The position numbers and the translations under genes were made by a program. From Fen-1308 sp035319125 (GTDB lineage: Bacteria > Nitrospirota > Thermodesulfovibrionia > Thermodesulfovibrionales > Dissulfurispiraceae), in the NCBI GenBank assembly GCA_035319125.1, contig DATHDG010000042.1:1-52647 (forward strand): DNA of 52,647 nucleotides. Direction: 5' to 3'. Every line of letters starts with the position of its first letter. Position 1 is the first letter of the stretch. Below the pieces are notes generated by a model. It had not been told where the DNA came from. It saw only the letters and a program-made list of their open reading frames with translations, and did no database searches. Of this stretch, positions 26,378-33,945 are shown piece by piece.

Positions 26378-27297
26378 TGACAGCGTTCATTTTTCCGGGG
26401 CAGGGCTCGCAGCATGCCGGAATGGGAAGGGATTTTTACAGCCATTTCGGTGAAGTCAAAAAGCTCTATGATGAGGCGTCGTTGACCCTGGGCTATGATG
26501 TGGCAGATCTCAGCTTTAATGGCCCTGCTGACGAATTAAACAAAACATACCGTACACAGCCTTGCATCCTGGTAGCCAGCATAGCGGCATGCACCGCGCT
26601 GAGGTTGAAAGGTATAAAGCCGTCTGTTGTAGCCGGCCACAGTCTTGGAGAATATTCAGCGCTTGTTACAGCAGGCAGCATATCTTTTGTTGATGCGGTC
26701 AGGCTTACTGAGATTCGCGGCAGGATCATGCAGGATGCTGTTCCTGAAGGCAGGGGCATGATGGCTGCAATACTTGGAATCAGCAGAGATACGGTAGATG
26801 CATTGTGCAAGGGAGTTGGGACCGGATATGTTTCCGTGGCCAATTACAACTGCCCTGGCCAGATCGTAGTCTCCGGAGAAAGAAATGCAGTTGAGGATCT
26901 GATTGTGAGGGCTAAAGAATCAGGTGCCAAGCGAGCTGTGCCGCTGGCTGTCAGCGTGCCGTCTCATTGCGCTCTTATGGAAGAGGCAGGGAAAAAGTTT
27001 GAATCGATATTGAAGGAGATTAAGATTATAGATGCCGAACTGCCTTTCATAAATAATACTGATGCTAAATTCATATCTGCAGCGGAAGAGATAAGGTCTT
27101 CTCTTGTCAGGCAGCTCAGCAGATCAGTGCTCTGGGAGGATTGCATAAGGTCTGTCAAATTACGGGGTATCAATACTTATATTGAAGTTGGCCCCGGCAA
27201 GGTACTTTCCGGTTTAGTTAAGAGAATAGACGAACAAGCAGCGATATTTAATGTTGAAGACATCTCCAGCCTTGATAAGGCAATATCGAACTTATAG
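26377..27297 (+). CDS. fabD: Malonyl-CoA:ACP transacylase
   Basis: Loads malonyl groups onto acyl carrier protein for fatty acid elongation. The 306-residue protein has the oxyanion-hole motif FPGQGSQHAGMG (6-17), the nucleophile S89 in GHSLGEYSALV and the partner H197 in VPSHCALM. Length is standard. It starts within the etfA stop codon (TGATG), so it is translated with the ETF genes rather than with fabH/fabG/acpP as in most genomes. A TusA-like gene follows after eight bases. Confidence 0.96.
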   Translation: MTAFIFPGQGSQHAGMGRDFYSHFGEVKKLYDEASLTLGYDVADLSFNGPADELNKTYRTQPCILVASIAACTALRLKGIKPSVVAGHSLGEYSALVTAGSISFVDAVRLTEIRGRIMQDAVPEGRGMMAAILGISRDTVDALCKGVGTGYVSVANYNCPGQIVVSGERNAVEDLIVRAKESGAKRAVPLAVSVPSHCALMEEAGKKFESILKEIKIIDAELPFINNTDAKFISAAEEIRSSLVRQLSRSVLWEDCIRSVKLRGINTYIEVGPGKVLSGLVKRIDEQAAIFNVEDISSLDKAISNL

Positions 27298-27305
27298 GAG
27301 TTGAA

Positions 27306-27539
27306 ATGACTATAGATATAAGGGGGTTACATCATCCTGAACATTTGAAGGAATTCAGAAAGCATCTTGAAGGGTTTTGCACAGTTCATGAGGAAGTGGA
27401 AGTGCTGATGGACAATGACCGTGATGATCTCAAGAAATTTGAAATGTTTATTCGCTCCTGCCGGGGAAGATATACGTTAACTGACGAGGGAAGTTTTCTG
27501 AGGCTGAAGATCGATGCGGATTTGTGTCTTTGCGGTTAG
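27306..27539 (+). CDS. TusA-fold protein lacking the catalytic cysteine
   Basis: Protein of 77 residues with a SirA/TusA-like pattern: a first strand DIRGLHHPEHLKEFRKHL, a VHEEVEVLMDND strand, a helix DDLKKFEMFIRSCRG and a final SFLRLKI strand. In TusA sulfurtransferases the first block reads D-x-R-G-x-x-C-P; here the cysteine position is His (GLHHPEH). Sulfur transfer by the usual route is therefore unlikely. Two cysteines sit at the extreme C terminus (CLCG), and one occurs at C26. It follows fabD by eight bases with a GGAGTTG ribosome site. The TusA link is by pattern only and should be tested by structure prediction. Confidence 0.6.
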   Translation: MTIDIRGLHHPEHLKEFRKHLEGFCTVHEEVEVLMDNDRDDLKKFEMFIRSCRGRYTLTDEGSFLRLKIDADLCLCG

Positions 27540-27571
27540 ATAGCATAGAAGTAATAATGAGCAGCATAATG

Positions 27572-27588
27572 GATTGTTATTAACAATC
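27572..27588. repeat. Perfect palindrome upstream of ndk
   Basis: GATTGTTA (27572-27579) and TAACAATC (27581-27588) are exact inverted copies around one base, in the A+T-rich gap before ndk. No T run follows, so an operator is more likely than a terminator. The binding protein is unknown. Confidence 0.5.
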
Positions 27589-27633
27589 ATATATTAATAT
27601 TATTATTTAAAGGATATAAGATAAGGAGGAGCA

Positions 27634-28047
27634 ATGGAGAGAACGCTTTCCATAATCAAACCGGACGGGGTTAGCAAGAATATTATTGGGGAGGTAATCA
27701 GCCGATTCGAGAAAAAGGGCCTCAGGATAGCTGCGATGAAAAAGATAGCAATGTCAAAAGAAGAGGCTGGCGGCTTTTATGCTGTTCATAAGGAGCGCCC
27801 TTTCTTTGAAAGTCTGATAACTTTTATGAGTGAAGGCCCTGTTGTAGTGATGGTGATAGAGGGCAACAATGCGATATATGATGTAAGGGGGATTATGGGT
27901 GCTACTAATCCGGCAAATGCGGCGCCAGGCACTATAAGGAAGGATTTTGCCGACAACGTGGAACACAATATCGTACATGGATCTGATTCCAGGGAATCTG
28001 CATCATTCGAGATCCCATATTTCTTTTCATCTCTCGAAATACTGTAG
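27634..28047 (+). CDS. ndk: Nucleoside diphosphate kinase
   Basis: Equilibrates the gamma phosphate among nucleoside triphosphates through a phosphohistidine. The 137 residues include the start RTLSIIKPDGV, RPFFESLITFMSEGPVV, IMGATNPANAAPGTIR and the active-site H115 in NIVHGSDS. Length is normal. An AAGGAGG ribosome site lies seven bases before the ATG. It is followed by the PAS-sigma54 activator gene after 58 bases containing an inverted repeat. Confidence 0.97.
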   Translation: MERTLSIIKPDGVSKNIIGEVISRFEKKGLRIAAMKKIAMSKEEAGGFYAVHKERPFFESLITFMSEGPVVVMVIEGNNAIYDVRGIMGATNPANAAPGTIRKDFADNVEHNIVHGSDSRESASFEIPYFFSSLEIL

Positions 28048-28058
28048 ATGATAGAAAT

Positions 28059-28080
28059 TTCACGCCGGCAAAAGCGTGAA
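28059..28080. repeat. Inverted repeat between ndk and the sigma54 activator
   Basis: TTCACGC (28059-28065) and GCGTGAA (28074-28080) are inverted copies with an eight-base loop. No T run follows, so it is at best a weak terminator; it could be an operator for the downstream regulator gene. Confidence 0.35.
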
Positions 28081-28105
28081 TTGTGCAGCATGACGGCATA
28101 TTGAT

Positions 28106-30196
28106 ATGCAGAACGACAGCGATGATAAATTGACTGACGAATTCAGCTATCGCTCTTTTTTCGAGAATTCTGTAGAGGGATTTTTTCTTTCCACCCCGCA
28201 GGGAAGATTCATTGCCGTCAATCCGGCACTGGCCAGAATGCTGGGATATGGCAGCCCTGAAGAGATGATTTCTGCATTGCAAGATCTAAAGTCACAGCTT
28301 TATCTGACACCGATGGATCGCGACCGGCTATTTGCGCTTCTCAATGAAAAGGGGAAAGTTGCAGACTTTGAGACACAGTTTCTTTGCAAGGATGGCAGTG
28401 TCAAGTGGATCAGCCTTGCTGCTCGCGAAGTTCGGGGCAGAGACGGATCGCTTCGTTTTATAGAGGGACTCAATATAGATATTACCGCAAGGAAAAACGC
28501 CGAAACTTCACTGCGGGAGAGCGAGGAAAAGTTCAGGAGAACCTTCGATCAGGCGCCGATAGGCGCTGCAATATTGTCATTGAATTTCTTGTTTGTCCAG
28601 GTTAATAAAGCTCTTTGTGACATAACCGGCTATAGTGAGGAGGAGCTTCTCTCCAAGAGGATTCTCGATATCATACATCCTGACGATGTCTCTATCGGTA
28701 TGGGTTATGCCAACAGACTTATCAAGGGCGAAATAGATTTTTACGAGAACGATAGACGTTTTGTGCATAAAAACGGAAGCACTATCTGGGCGAGTATTTC
28801 GATGAGATGTCTTAGGGACGCCCACGGCAACCCCAGCTATCTGCTGCCCATGATTCAAGATATTACTACTCGCAAGAATGCCCTGGCTTCTCTTGAGCAA
28901 TATCGCCTTAATCTTGAGGCTGTATTGCGCAGCATTCCTGATGCCGTTTTAACGGTTGATAAAGAGATGAATATTATTCATGTCAACAGGGCTATGGGTG
29001 ACGTCTGTTGCATCGGAGAGAAGATGGTTCCGGGCAAATCCCTCAAAGATTTCTCGGGATCATGTGATCGGTCATGTTTTAATATTCTACTCAAGACTTT
29101 GCAGACAAGAAAGCCTGTCATAGAATACAGGATCGAATGCACTGCCGAAACCCCGGGTAAATCTTTTATCATCAATTCATCACCATTGTTGGATCATGAT
29201 AAACGCTTTATGGGGGCAGTACTGGCGATTAGAGACATCACGCGCCTGGCCAATCTGGAAAGGCAGGTAACATCGCAAGTCGGCTATCGCAATATCATCG
29301 GCAAGAGTAAGGCCATGCAGGAAATATACAGCATCATAGATCTTCTTTGCGATGTCGAGGCAACAGTGCTTATAACCGGTGAATCCGGGACCGGCAAGGA
29401 ACTGATAGCGGAAGCGCTGCACTATGGCGGATCCAGAGCTAAGAAGCCGCTTATCAAAGTCAATTGCGCTGCTCTTGCTGAAAGCCTCCTGGAAAGTGAA
29501 CTGTTCGGTCATGTCAGAGGCGCATTTACCGGTGCGGTTAAGGATAAGATTGGTCGTTTTGAGGCCGCAGAAGGGGGGACTTTATTTCTCGATGAGATTG
29601 GTGATGTTGCATTGACTACCCAGATTAAGCTGCTGCGCGTATTGGAGCGAAAAGAATACGAGCGTGTTGGAGATTCAGTGATGCGGAAGGCTGATGTCAG
29701 GGTGATAGCAGCCACAAACGCTGACTTGGCCAAACTGATCAGGCAGGGTTTATTTAGAGAAGATCTCTATTACAGGCTTAAAGTGATGAGCATTCACCTG
29801 CCTCCGCTAAGGGAACGTGTCCAAGACATACCGCTTCTTTGTCAACACTTCATCAATCAGCTTAACGCAGATTATACGAAAAATGTTACTCGCATTTCTG
29901 ATGAAGTCTTAAGACTTTTTATGCAGCACAGCTGGCCTGGTAATGTGCGCGAACTTCGCAATTCGCTTGAGCATGCATTTATTTTGTGCAGCGGTGGAGA
30001 GATAAGTAAAGAGCATCTGCCGAAGGAATTTAGTCAAGTTATGCATGTGAACTCAGAAGGAAGGGTACACAAGACGAAGGTCAGCCGCGAAGCGATTCTA
30101 GATGCCATTTCCCGAAACGGAGGCAACAAGGCAAAGGCTTCGCGGGAACTCGGCATTGATAGAAGGACTCTGTACCGAAACCTGTTGGCGAAATAA
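28106..30196 (+). CDS. PAS-PAS-PAS sigma54-dependent transcriptional activator (NtrC family)
   Basis: Enhancer-binding protein of 696 residues. PAS 1 (about 13-128) and PAS 2 (139-255) end in DITARK/DITTRK. PAS 3 (about 268-380) holds five cysteines: C301, C302, C320, C324 and C345. The AAA+ domain has Walker A GESGTGKE (425-432), the sigma54-contact loop GAFTGA (472-477) and Walker B GGTLFLDEIGD (490-500). A Fis-type helix-turn-helix closes the protein (about 655-694; NKAKASRELGIDRRTLYR). It lacks a receiver domain, so it senses through PAS directly rather than by phosphorylation. Cys-x3-Cys PAS domains occur in other activators of this class and suggest redox or Fe-S sensing. A matching sigma54 promoter follows immediately. 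Confidence 0.95.
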   Translation: MQNDSDDKLTDEFSYRSFFENSVEGFFLSTPQGRFIAVNPALARMLGYGSPEEMISALQDLKSQLYLTPMDRDRLFALLNEKGKVADFETQFLCKDGSVKWISLAAREVRGRDGSLRFIEGLNIDITARKNAETSLRESEEKFRRTFDQAPIGAAILSLNFLFVQVNKALCDITGYSEEELLSKRILDIIHPDDVSIGMGYANRLIKGEIDFYENDRRFVHKNGSTIWASISMRCLRDAHGNPSYLLPMIQDITTRKNALASLEQYRLNLEAVLRSIPDAVLTVDKEMNIIHVNRAMGDVCCIGEKMVPGKSLKDFSGSCDRSCFNILLKTLQTRKPVIEYRIECTAETPGKSFIINSSPLLDHDKRFMGAVLAIRDITRLANLERQVTSQVGYRNIIGKSKAMQEIYSIIDLLCDVEATVLITGESGTGKELIAEALHYGGSRAKKPLIKVNCAALAESLLESELFGHVRGAFTGAVKDKIGRFEAAEGGTLFLDEIGDVALTTQIKLLRVLERKEYERVGDSVMRKADVRVIAATNADLAKLIRQGLFREDLYYRLKVMSIHLPPLRERVQDIPLLCQHFINQLNADYTKNVTRISDEVLRLFMQHSWPGNVRELRNSLEHAFILCSGGEISKEHLPKEFSQVMHVNSEGRVHKTKVSREAILDAISRNGGNKAKASRELGIDRRTLYRNLLAK

Positions 30197-30214
30197 ATAA
30201 ACATTGTGTAGCAT

Positions 30215-30246
30215 ATGTGGCGCCACATTAATGTGATAACGCCACG
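30215..30246. promoter_or_regulatory. Putative upstream activating sequence for the sigma54 activator
   Basis: A perfect 14-base palindrome ATGTGGCGCCACAT (30215-30228) overlaps a second one, CACATTAATGTG (30224-30235), and a repeat of the half-site, CGCCACG, lies at 30240-30246, 19 bases after the first CGCCACA. Dyads like this, about 140 bases upstream of a -24/-12 promoter, are typical enhancer sites for NtrC-family proteins. The activator gene ends only 19 bases before it. Confidence 0.65.
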
Positions 30247-30352
30247 CTGTATCGTGACAATCTTTTGCAATCTAAATCTCCAGCCATCTTGCCTGAGTTT
30301 ATATCTCATTGAAAATAAGGAAATAATAGAGAAGTAAATTCTCCATTAATTG

Positions 30353-30368
30353 TGGCAGGTTTGTTGCT
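30353..30368 (+). promoter_or_regulatory. Sigma54 (-24/-12) promoter of the sdhCAB operon
   Basis: TGGCAGG, four bases, TTGCT gives GG at -24 and GC at -12 with exact consensus spacing (TGGCACG-N4-TTGCW; one mismatch). Transcription would start near 30379, about 148 bases before sdhC. Together with the upstream dyads and the adjacent sigma54 activator this is a coherent control unit. Confidence 0.75.
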
Positions 30369-30526
30369 GTACATTCTGCTTGCGATGCAGATCTGATGAA
30401 TTCGCAATAAGATTCAATTCCTAATAAGTTATGTCTGGCAAGCGAATGATCAGTATCAGACCGCATAGCTAATGTTAAGGACATAAGTTCCATGGTTACA
30501 ATGCTTGGTGCATGGAGGGGCCCGTT

Positions 30527-31195
30527 ATGCATTTCTTGCGAAGCACAGTAGGACGAAAGATAGTAATGGCTTTAACAGGTAGCTTTCTACTGGGTTTTCT
30601 GCTTATCCATCTATGCGGAAATTCCCTGATTTTTGCCGGTTGGATCAATGCGTATGGTGAACATTTGCACAGCCTGCCGGTGTTTGTTTGGGTATTTAGA
30701 GCTTCAATGATGGGCATATTTCTGTGTCATATTTTTATAGGCATTTCTCTATATCTTGAAAACAGAGCTGCGAAGCCTTCTCAGTACGCTGTGAAAAAAA
30801 ATCTAAGGGCGACAGTTAGCGGCAGGACCATGATATGGACAGGGTTTTTGATTGCGGTTTTTCTTATTTATCATCTATTGCATTTTACGATCAGAGTAAC
30901 CAATCCGGATATATCAAACAGTTTGGATGATTCGGGCAGGCTGGATGTTTTTAAGATGGTAGTTTTCAGTTTCAATAATCATGTAATTGCAATCGTATAT
31001 ATGGCTGCCATGGTTGTTCTGGGTCTGCATCTGTCACATGGAGTGCAAAGTATAGTGCAGACATTCGGACTGAATAGCGAACGGAGTCTTCCATCTGTTG
31101 AGAAGGCTGGAAATGCTATTGCCATAGCAATATTATTGGGCTACATTTCGATTCCGTTCGTTATCTTGTGCGGAATTCTCAAATATACAGGATAA
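30527..31195 (+). CDS. sdhC: Succinate dehydrogenase/fumarate reductase cytochrome b subunit (type B)
   Basis: Di-heme membrane anchor of 222 residues with five predicted helices (about 11-33, 54-76, 102-122, 145-170, 196-217). Histidines suited to heme ligation occur inside helices: H28, H68, H116/H119, H152 and H168/H171. The five-helix single anchor defines the type B enzyme of Bacillus, Wolinella and Geobacter, which exchanges electrons with menaquinone. The ATG at 30527 follows a GGAGGGG site (30514-30520); an upstream in-frame ATG (30512) would lie before that site. It is ten bases from sdhA. Confidence 0.93.
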   Translation: MHFLRSTVGRKIVMALTGSFLLGFLLIHLCGNSLIFAGWINAYGEHLHSLPVFVWVFRASMMGIFLCHIFIGISLYLENRAAKPSQYAVKKNLRATVSGRTMIWTGFLIAVFLIYHLLHFTIRVTNPDISNSLDDSGRLDVFKMVVFSFNNHVIAIVYMAAMVVLGLHLSHGVQSIVQTFGLNSERSLPSVEKAGNAIAIAILLGYISIPFVILCGILKYTG

Positions 31196-31205
31196 GGGAG
31201 GCATA

Positions 31206-33119
31206 ATGATACTTGACGGAAAATGTCCCTCCGGCCCTCTTGCAGATAAATGGAGTATGCACAGACAAAATATGAAATTGGTGAGTCCGGCCAATAAAAG
31301 GAAATATAAGATCATCGTAGTTGGAACCGGACTGGCTGGGGCGTCTGCGGCTGCGTCATTGGGAGAGCTTGGATACAACGTAGAAAGTTTCTGTTATCAG
31401 GACAGCCCTCGCAGGGCGCATAGCATAGCGGCTCAGGGCGGGATTAATGCAGCAAAAAATTATGCAAATGACGGAGACAGCATTTACCGTCTTTTTTACG
31501 ACACCATTAAGGGTGGCGATTTCAGATCCAGAGAGGCAAACGTTTATCGCCTGGCCGAAATCAGTAACAACATTATAGATCAGTGCGTAGCTCAGGGCGT
31601 ACCATTTGCCAGAGATTACGCAGGTTATTTGGATTTTCGCTCGTTCGGCGGGGCTCAGGTGTCAAGAACTTTCTATGCACGAGGGCAGACAGGCCAGCAA
31701 TTGCTTCTGGGTGCTTATTCTGCTCTTTGCCGTCAGATCAAGCTTGGTACCGTGAGAATGCATCCGAGGACAGAGATGCTCGATCTGGTTGTGGTTGATG
31801 GAGAGGCAAAAGGCATTACAGTGCGCGATCTGGTTACCGGCAAGATAGGTTGTCATGTTGCAGACGCTATATGTCTCTGCACCGGCGGATACGTAAATGT
31901 ATATTACCTTTCAACTAATGCACAGGGATGCAATGTCACTGCGGCATATCGGGCCTACAAGAAAGGGGCGTTTTTTGCCAATCCTTGCTTCACGCAAATA
32001 CATCCAACGTGCATTCCAGTGACCGGGGAACATCAGTCGAAGCTGACTTTAATGTCCGAGTCCCTTAGAAACGACGGCAGGGTCTGGGTTCCTTTGAGGA
32101 AAGGTGACAATCGTCCGCCTGATGAGATTCCAGAGGAAGAAAGGGATTACTACCTTGAAAGGAAATACCCGAGCTTCGGCAATCTGGCTCCACGTGACAT
32201 TTCATCCCGTGCTGCCAAAGAAGTATGTGATGAAGGACGAGGGGTAGGGCAGAGCGGCCTTGGTGTGTATTTGGATTTCGCTGATGCCATTAAACGGCTC
32301 GGCGAGAATGTAGTCCGCGCACGATACGGAAATCTTTTTGAGATGTATGAACGTATTACCGATGAAGACGCATACAAACAGCCAATGAGAATATATCCTG
32401 CCCTCCATTACGCTATGGGCGGTCTGTGGGTTGATTATAACTTGCAGAGCAACATCCCCGGTTTGTTTGTGTTGGGAGAAGCAAATTTTTCAGACCACGG
32501 CGCCAATCGCCTGGGTGCAAGTGCATTAATGCAGGGGCTGGGTGACGGATACTTCGTAATCCCGTACACAATTGCCGATTACCTTGCGCGAACCAGCCCT
32601 GGCAGGGTGAGTGCAGATCATCCGGAATTCAGGAGATCGACTGAGGAGGTGGCTGCAGTGACCAAAAGGCTGCTTGCCATAAATGGGAAGAGGACTGCCA
32701 AAGAATTTCATCGCGAACTTGGCAAGGTCATGTGGGAAAATGTTGGAATGGCACGCAGCGAGGAGAGCCTGAAGAGAGCTTTGTCAATCATACCTGAGAT
32801 ACGTGAGGAATTCTGGAAAGATTTGAAAGTGAGCGGCACCTGCTATGAATTAAATCAGGAACTTGAGAGGGCCGGGCGTGTGGCTGATTATCTTGAATTC
32901 GCTGAGCTTCTTGCGCTGGATGCCCTTAATCGCAATGAATCATGCGGCGGACATTTCAGAGTTGAACATCAGATGCCGGATGGAGAAGCCAAGCGCGATG
33001 ATGAGAACTATAGTTACGTGGCTGCCTGGGGATATCGCGGTCCCGGCAAGCAGCCTGAGCTCCATAAGGAGAAGCTTGATTTTGAGCACGTTCAAATCGG
33101 GACGAGGAGTTATAAATAA
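31206..33119 (+). CDS. sdhA: Succinate dehydrogenase/fumarate reductase flavoprotein subunit
   Basis: Catalytic FAD subunit of 637 residues interconverting succinate and fumarate. The FAD-binding motif VVGTGLAGASAAASLGELG lies at about 38-56. H72 in RRAHSIAAQGG is the expected site of covalent FAD attachment. The substrate region includes QIHPTCIPV, and later GGLWVDY, GEANFSDHGANRLGAS and the C-terminal helical domain (RNESCGGHFR, H near 600). Length is typical of type B SdhA. Direction cannot be told from sequence; Geobacter-type relatives run both ways. Its stop overlaps the sdhB start by one base (TAATG). Confidence 0.96.
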   Translation: MILDGKCPSGPLADKWSMHRQNMKLVSPANKRKYKIIVVGTGLAGASAAASLGELGYNVESFCYQDSPRRAHSIAAQGGINAAKNYANDGDSIYRLFYDTIKGGDFRSREANVYRLAEISNNIIDQCVAQGVPFARDYAGYLDFRSFGGAQVSRTFYARGQTGQQLLLGAYSALCRQIKLGTVRMHPRTEMLDLVVVDGEAKGITVRDLVTGKIGCHVADAICLCTGGYVNVYYLSTNAQGCNVTAAYRAYKKGAFFANPCFTQIHPTCIPVTGEHQSKLTLMSESLRNDGRVWVPLRKGDNRPPDEIPEEERDYYLERKYPSFGNLAPRDISSRAAKEVCDEGRGVGQSGLGVYLDFADAIKRLGENVVRARYGNLFEMYERITDEDAYKQPMRIYPALHYAMGGLWVDYNLQSNIPGLFVLGEANFSDHGANRLGASALMQGLGDGYFVIPYTIADYLARTSPGRVSADHPEFRRSTEEVAAVTKRLLAINGKRTAKEFHRELGKVMWENVGMARSEESLKRALSIIPEIREEFWKDLKVSGTCYELNQELERAGRVADYLEFAELLALDALNRNESCGGHFRVEHQMPDGEAKRDDENYSYVAAWGYRGPGKQPELHKEKLDFEHVQIGTRSYK

Positions 33120-33862
33120 TGAACCTGACACTTTTCGTATGGCGCCAAAAGAATTTTGACGATCCAGGCAAGCTTGAGCAGTATCAAGCCGCAAATGTTA
33201 GCCCGGACATGTCTTTCCTTGAAATGCTGGACGAGTTAAATGAGCAACTTGTCAAAGAAGGAAAGGAGCCGATTGCATTTGATCACGATTGTCGCGAAGG
33301 CATTTGCGGCACATGCTCTCAGGTTATAAATGGCATACCGCACGGCGGACAGGAAAAAACTACAGTCTGTCAGTTGCATATGCGGAAATTCAAGGACGGA
33401 GACTCCATATATATAGAACCGTGGCGGGCAAAGGCGTTCCCGATAATTAAAGACCTTATAGTCGACCGCAGTGCACTGGACCGAATAATCCAGGCGGGGG
33501 GCTATATATCTGCACATACAGGTGGAGTTTCTGATGCGAATGCTATTTTGATTCCCAAGCCGGATGCTGATATGGCCATGGATGCAGCAGAGTGCATCGG
33601 GTGCGGAGCCTGTATCGCAGCATGTCCTAATGGTTCGGCAATGCTCTTTACGGCTGCAAAGGTCACACAGCTGGCAATGTTGCCACAGGGAAAAGTCGAG
33701 GCTGCCAGACGTGTGTGCGTAATGACAGACGCCATGCTTGAAGCCGGATTCGGCAACTGCACAAATCACTATGAATGCCAGGCAGTATGTCCCAAAGGGA
33801 TAAAAGTGTCATTCATAGCAAAGCTGAATAGGGAGTTTATCAAGGCACGGCTGCCATTGTAG
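33119..33862 (+). CDS. sdhB: Succinate dehydrogenase/fumarate reductase iron-sulfur subunit
   Basis: Electron-transfer subunit of 247 residues. The [2Fe-2S] ligands are C58, C63, C66 and C84 in DCREGICGTCSQ. The C-terminal ferredoxin-like half has C159, C162, C165 and C169 (ECIGCGACIAAC) and C214, C220, C224 (NCTNHYECQAVCPKG), which in this family hold the [4Fe-4S] and [3Fe-4S] centres. Electrons pass between SdhA flavin and the SdhC hemes. It is translationally coupled to sdhA; dctA follows after 83 bases. Confidence 0.96.
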   Translation: MNLTLFVWRQKNFDDPGKLEQYQAANVSPDMSFLEMLDELNEQLVKEGKEPIAFDHDCREGICGTCSQVINGIPHGGQEKTTVCQLHMRKFKDGDSIYIEPWRAKAFPIIKDLIVDRSALDRIIQAGGYISAHTGGVSDANAILIPKPDADMAMDAAECIGCGACIAACPNGSAMLFTAAKVTQLAMLPQGKVEAARRVCVMTDAMLEAGFGNCTNHYECQAVCPKGIKVSFIAKLNREFIKARLPL

Positions 33863-33945
33863 TCAATGGGGGCAAAGTGGGGCTTTTCAGTTGTTTAGGT
33901 TGACGGGTATATAAACATAATCTTTCTTGTGAGGAGGGCGATAGT

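Noticed and set aside
27572..27588. Palindrome before ndk as a Rex (NADH-sensor) site
   Set aside because: The half-sites look similar, but Rex sites have a wider spacing between TTGT and ACAA than the single base seen here.
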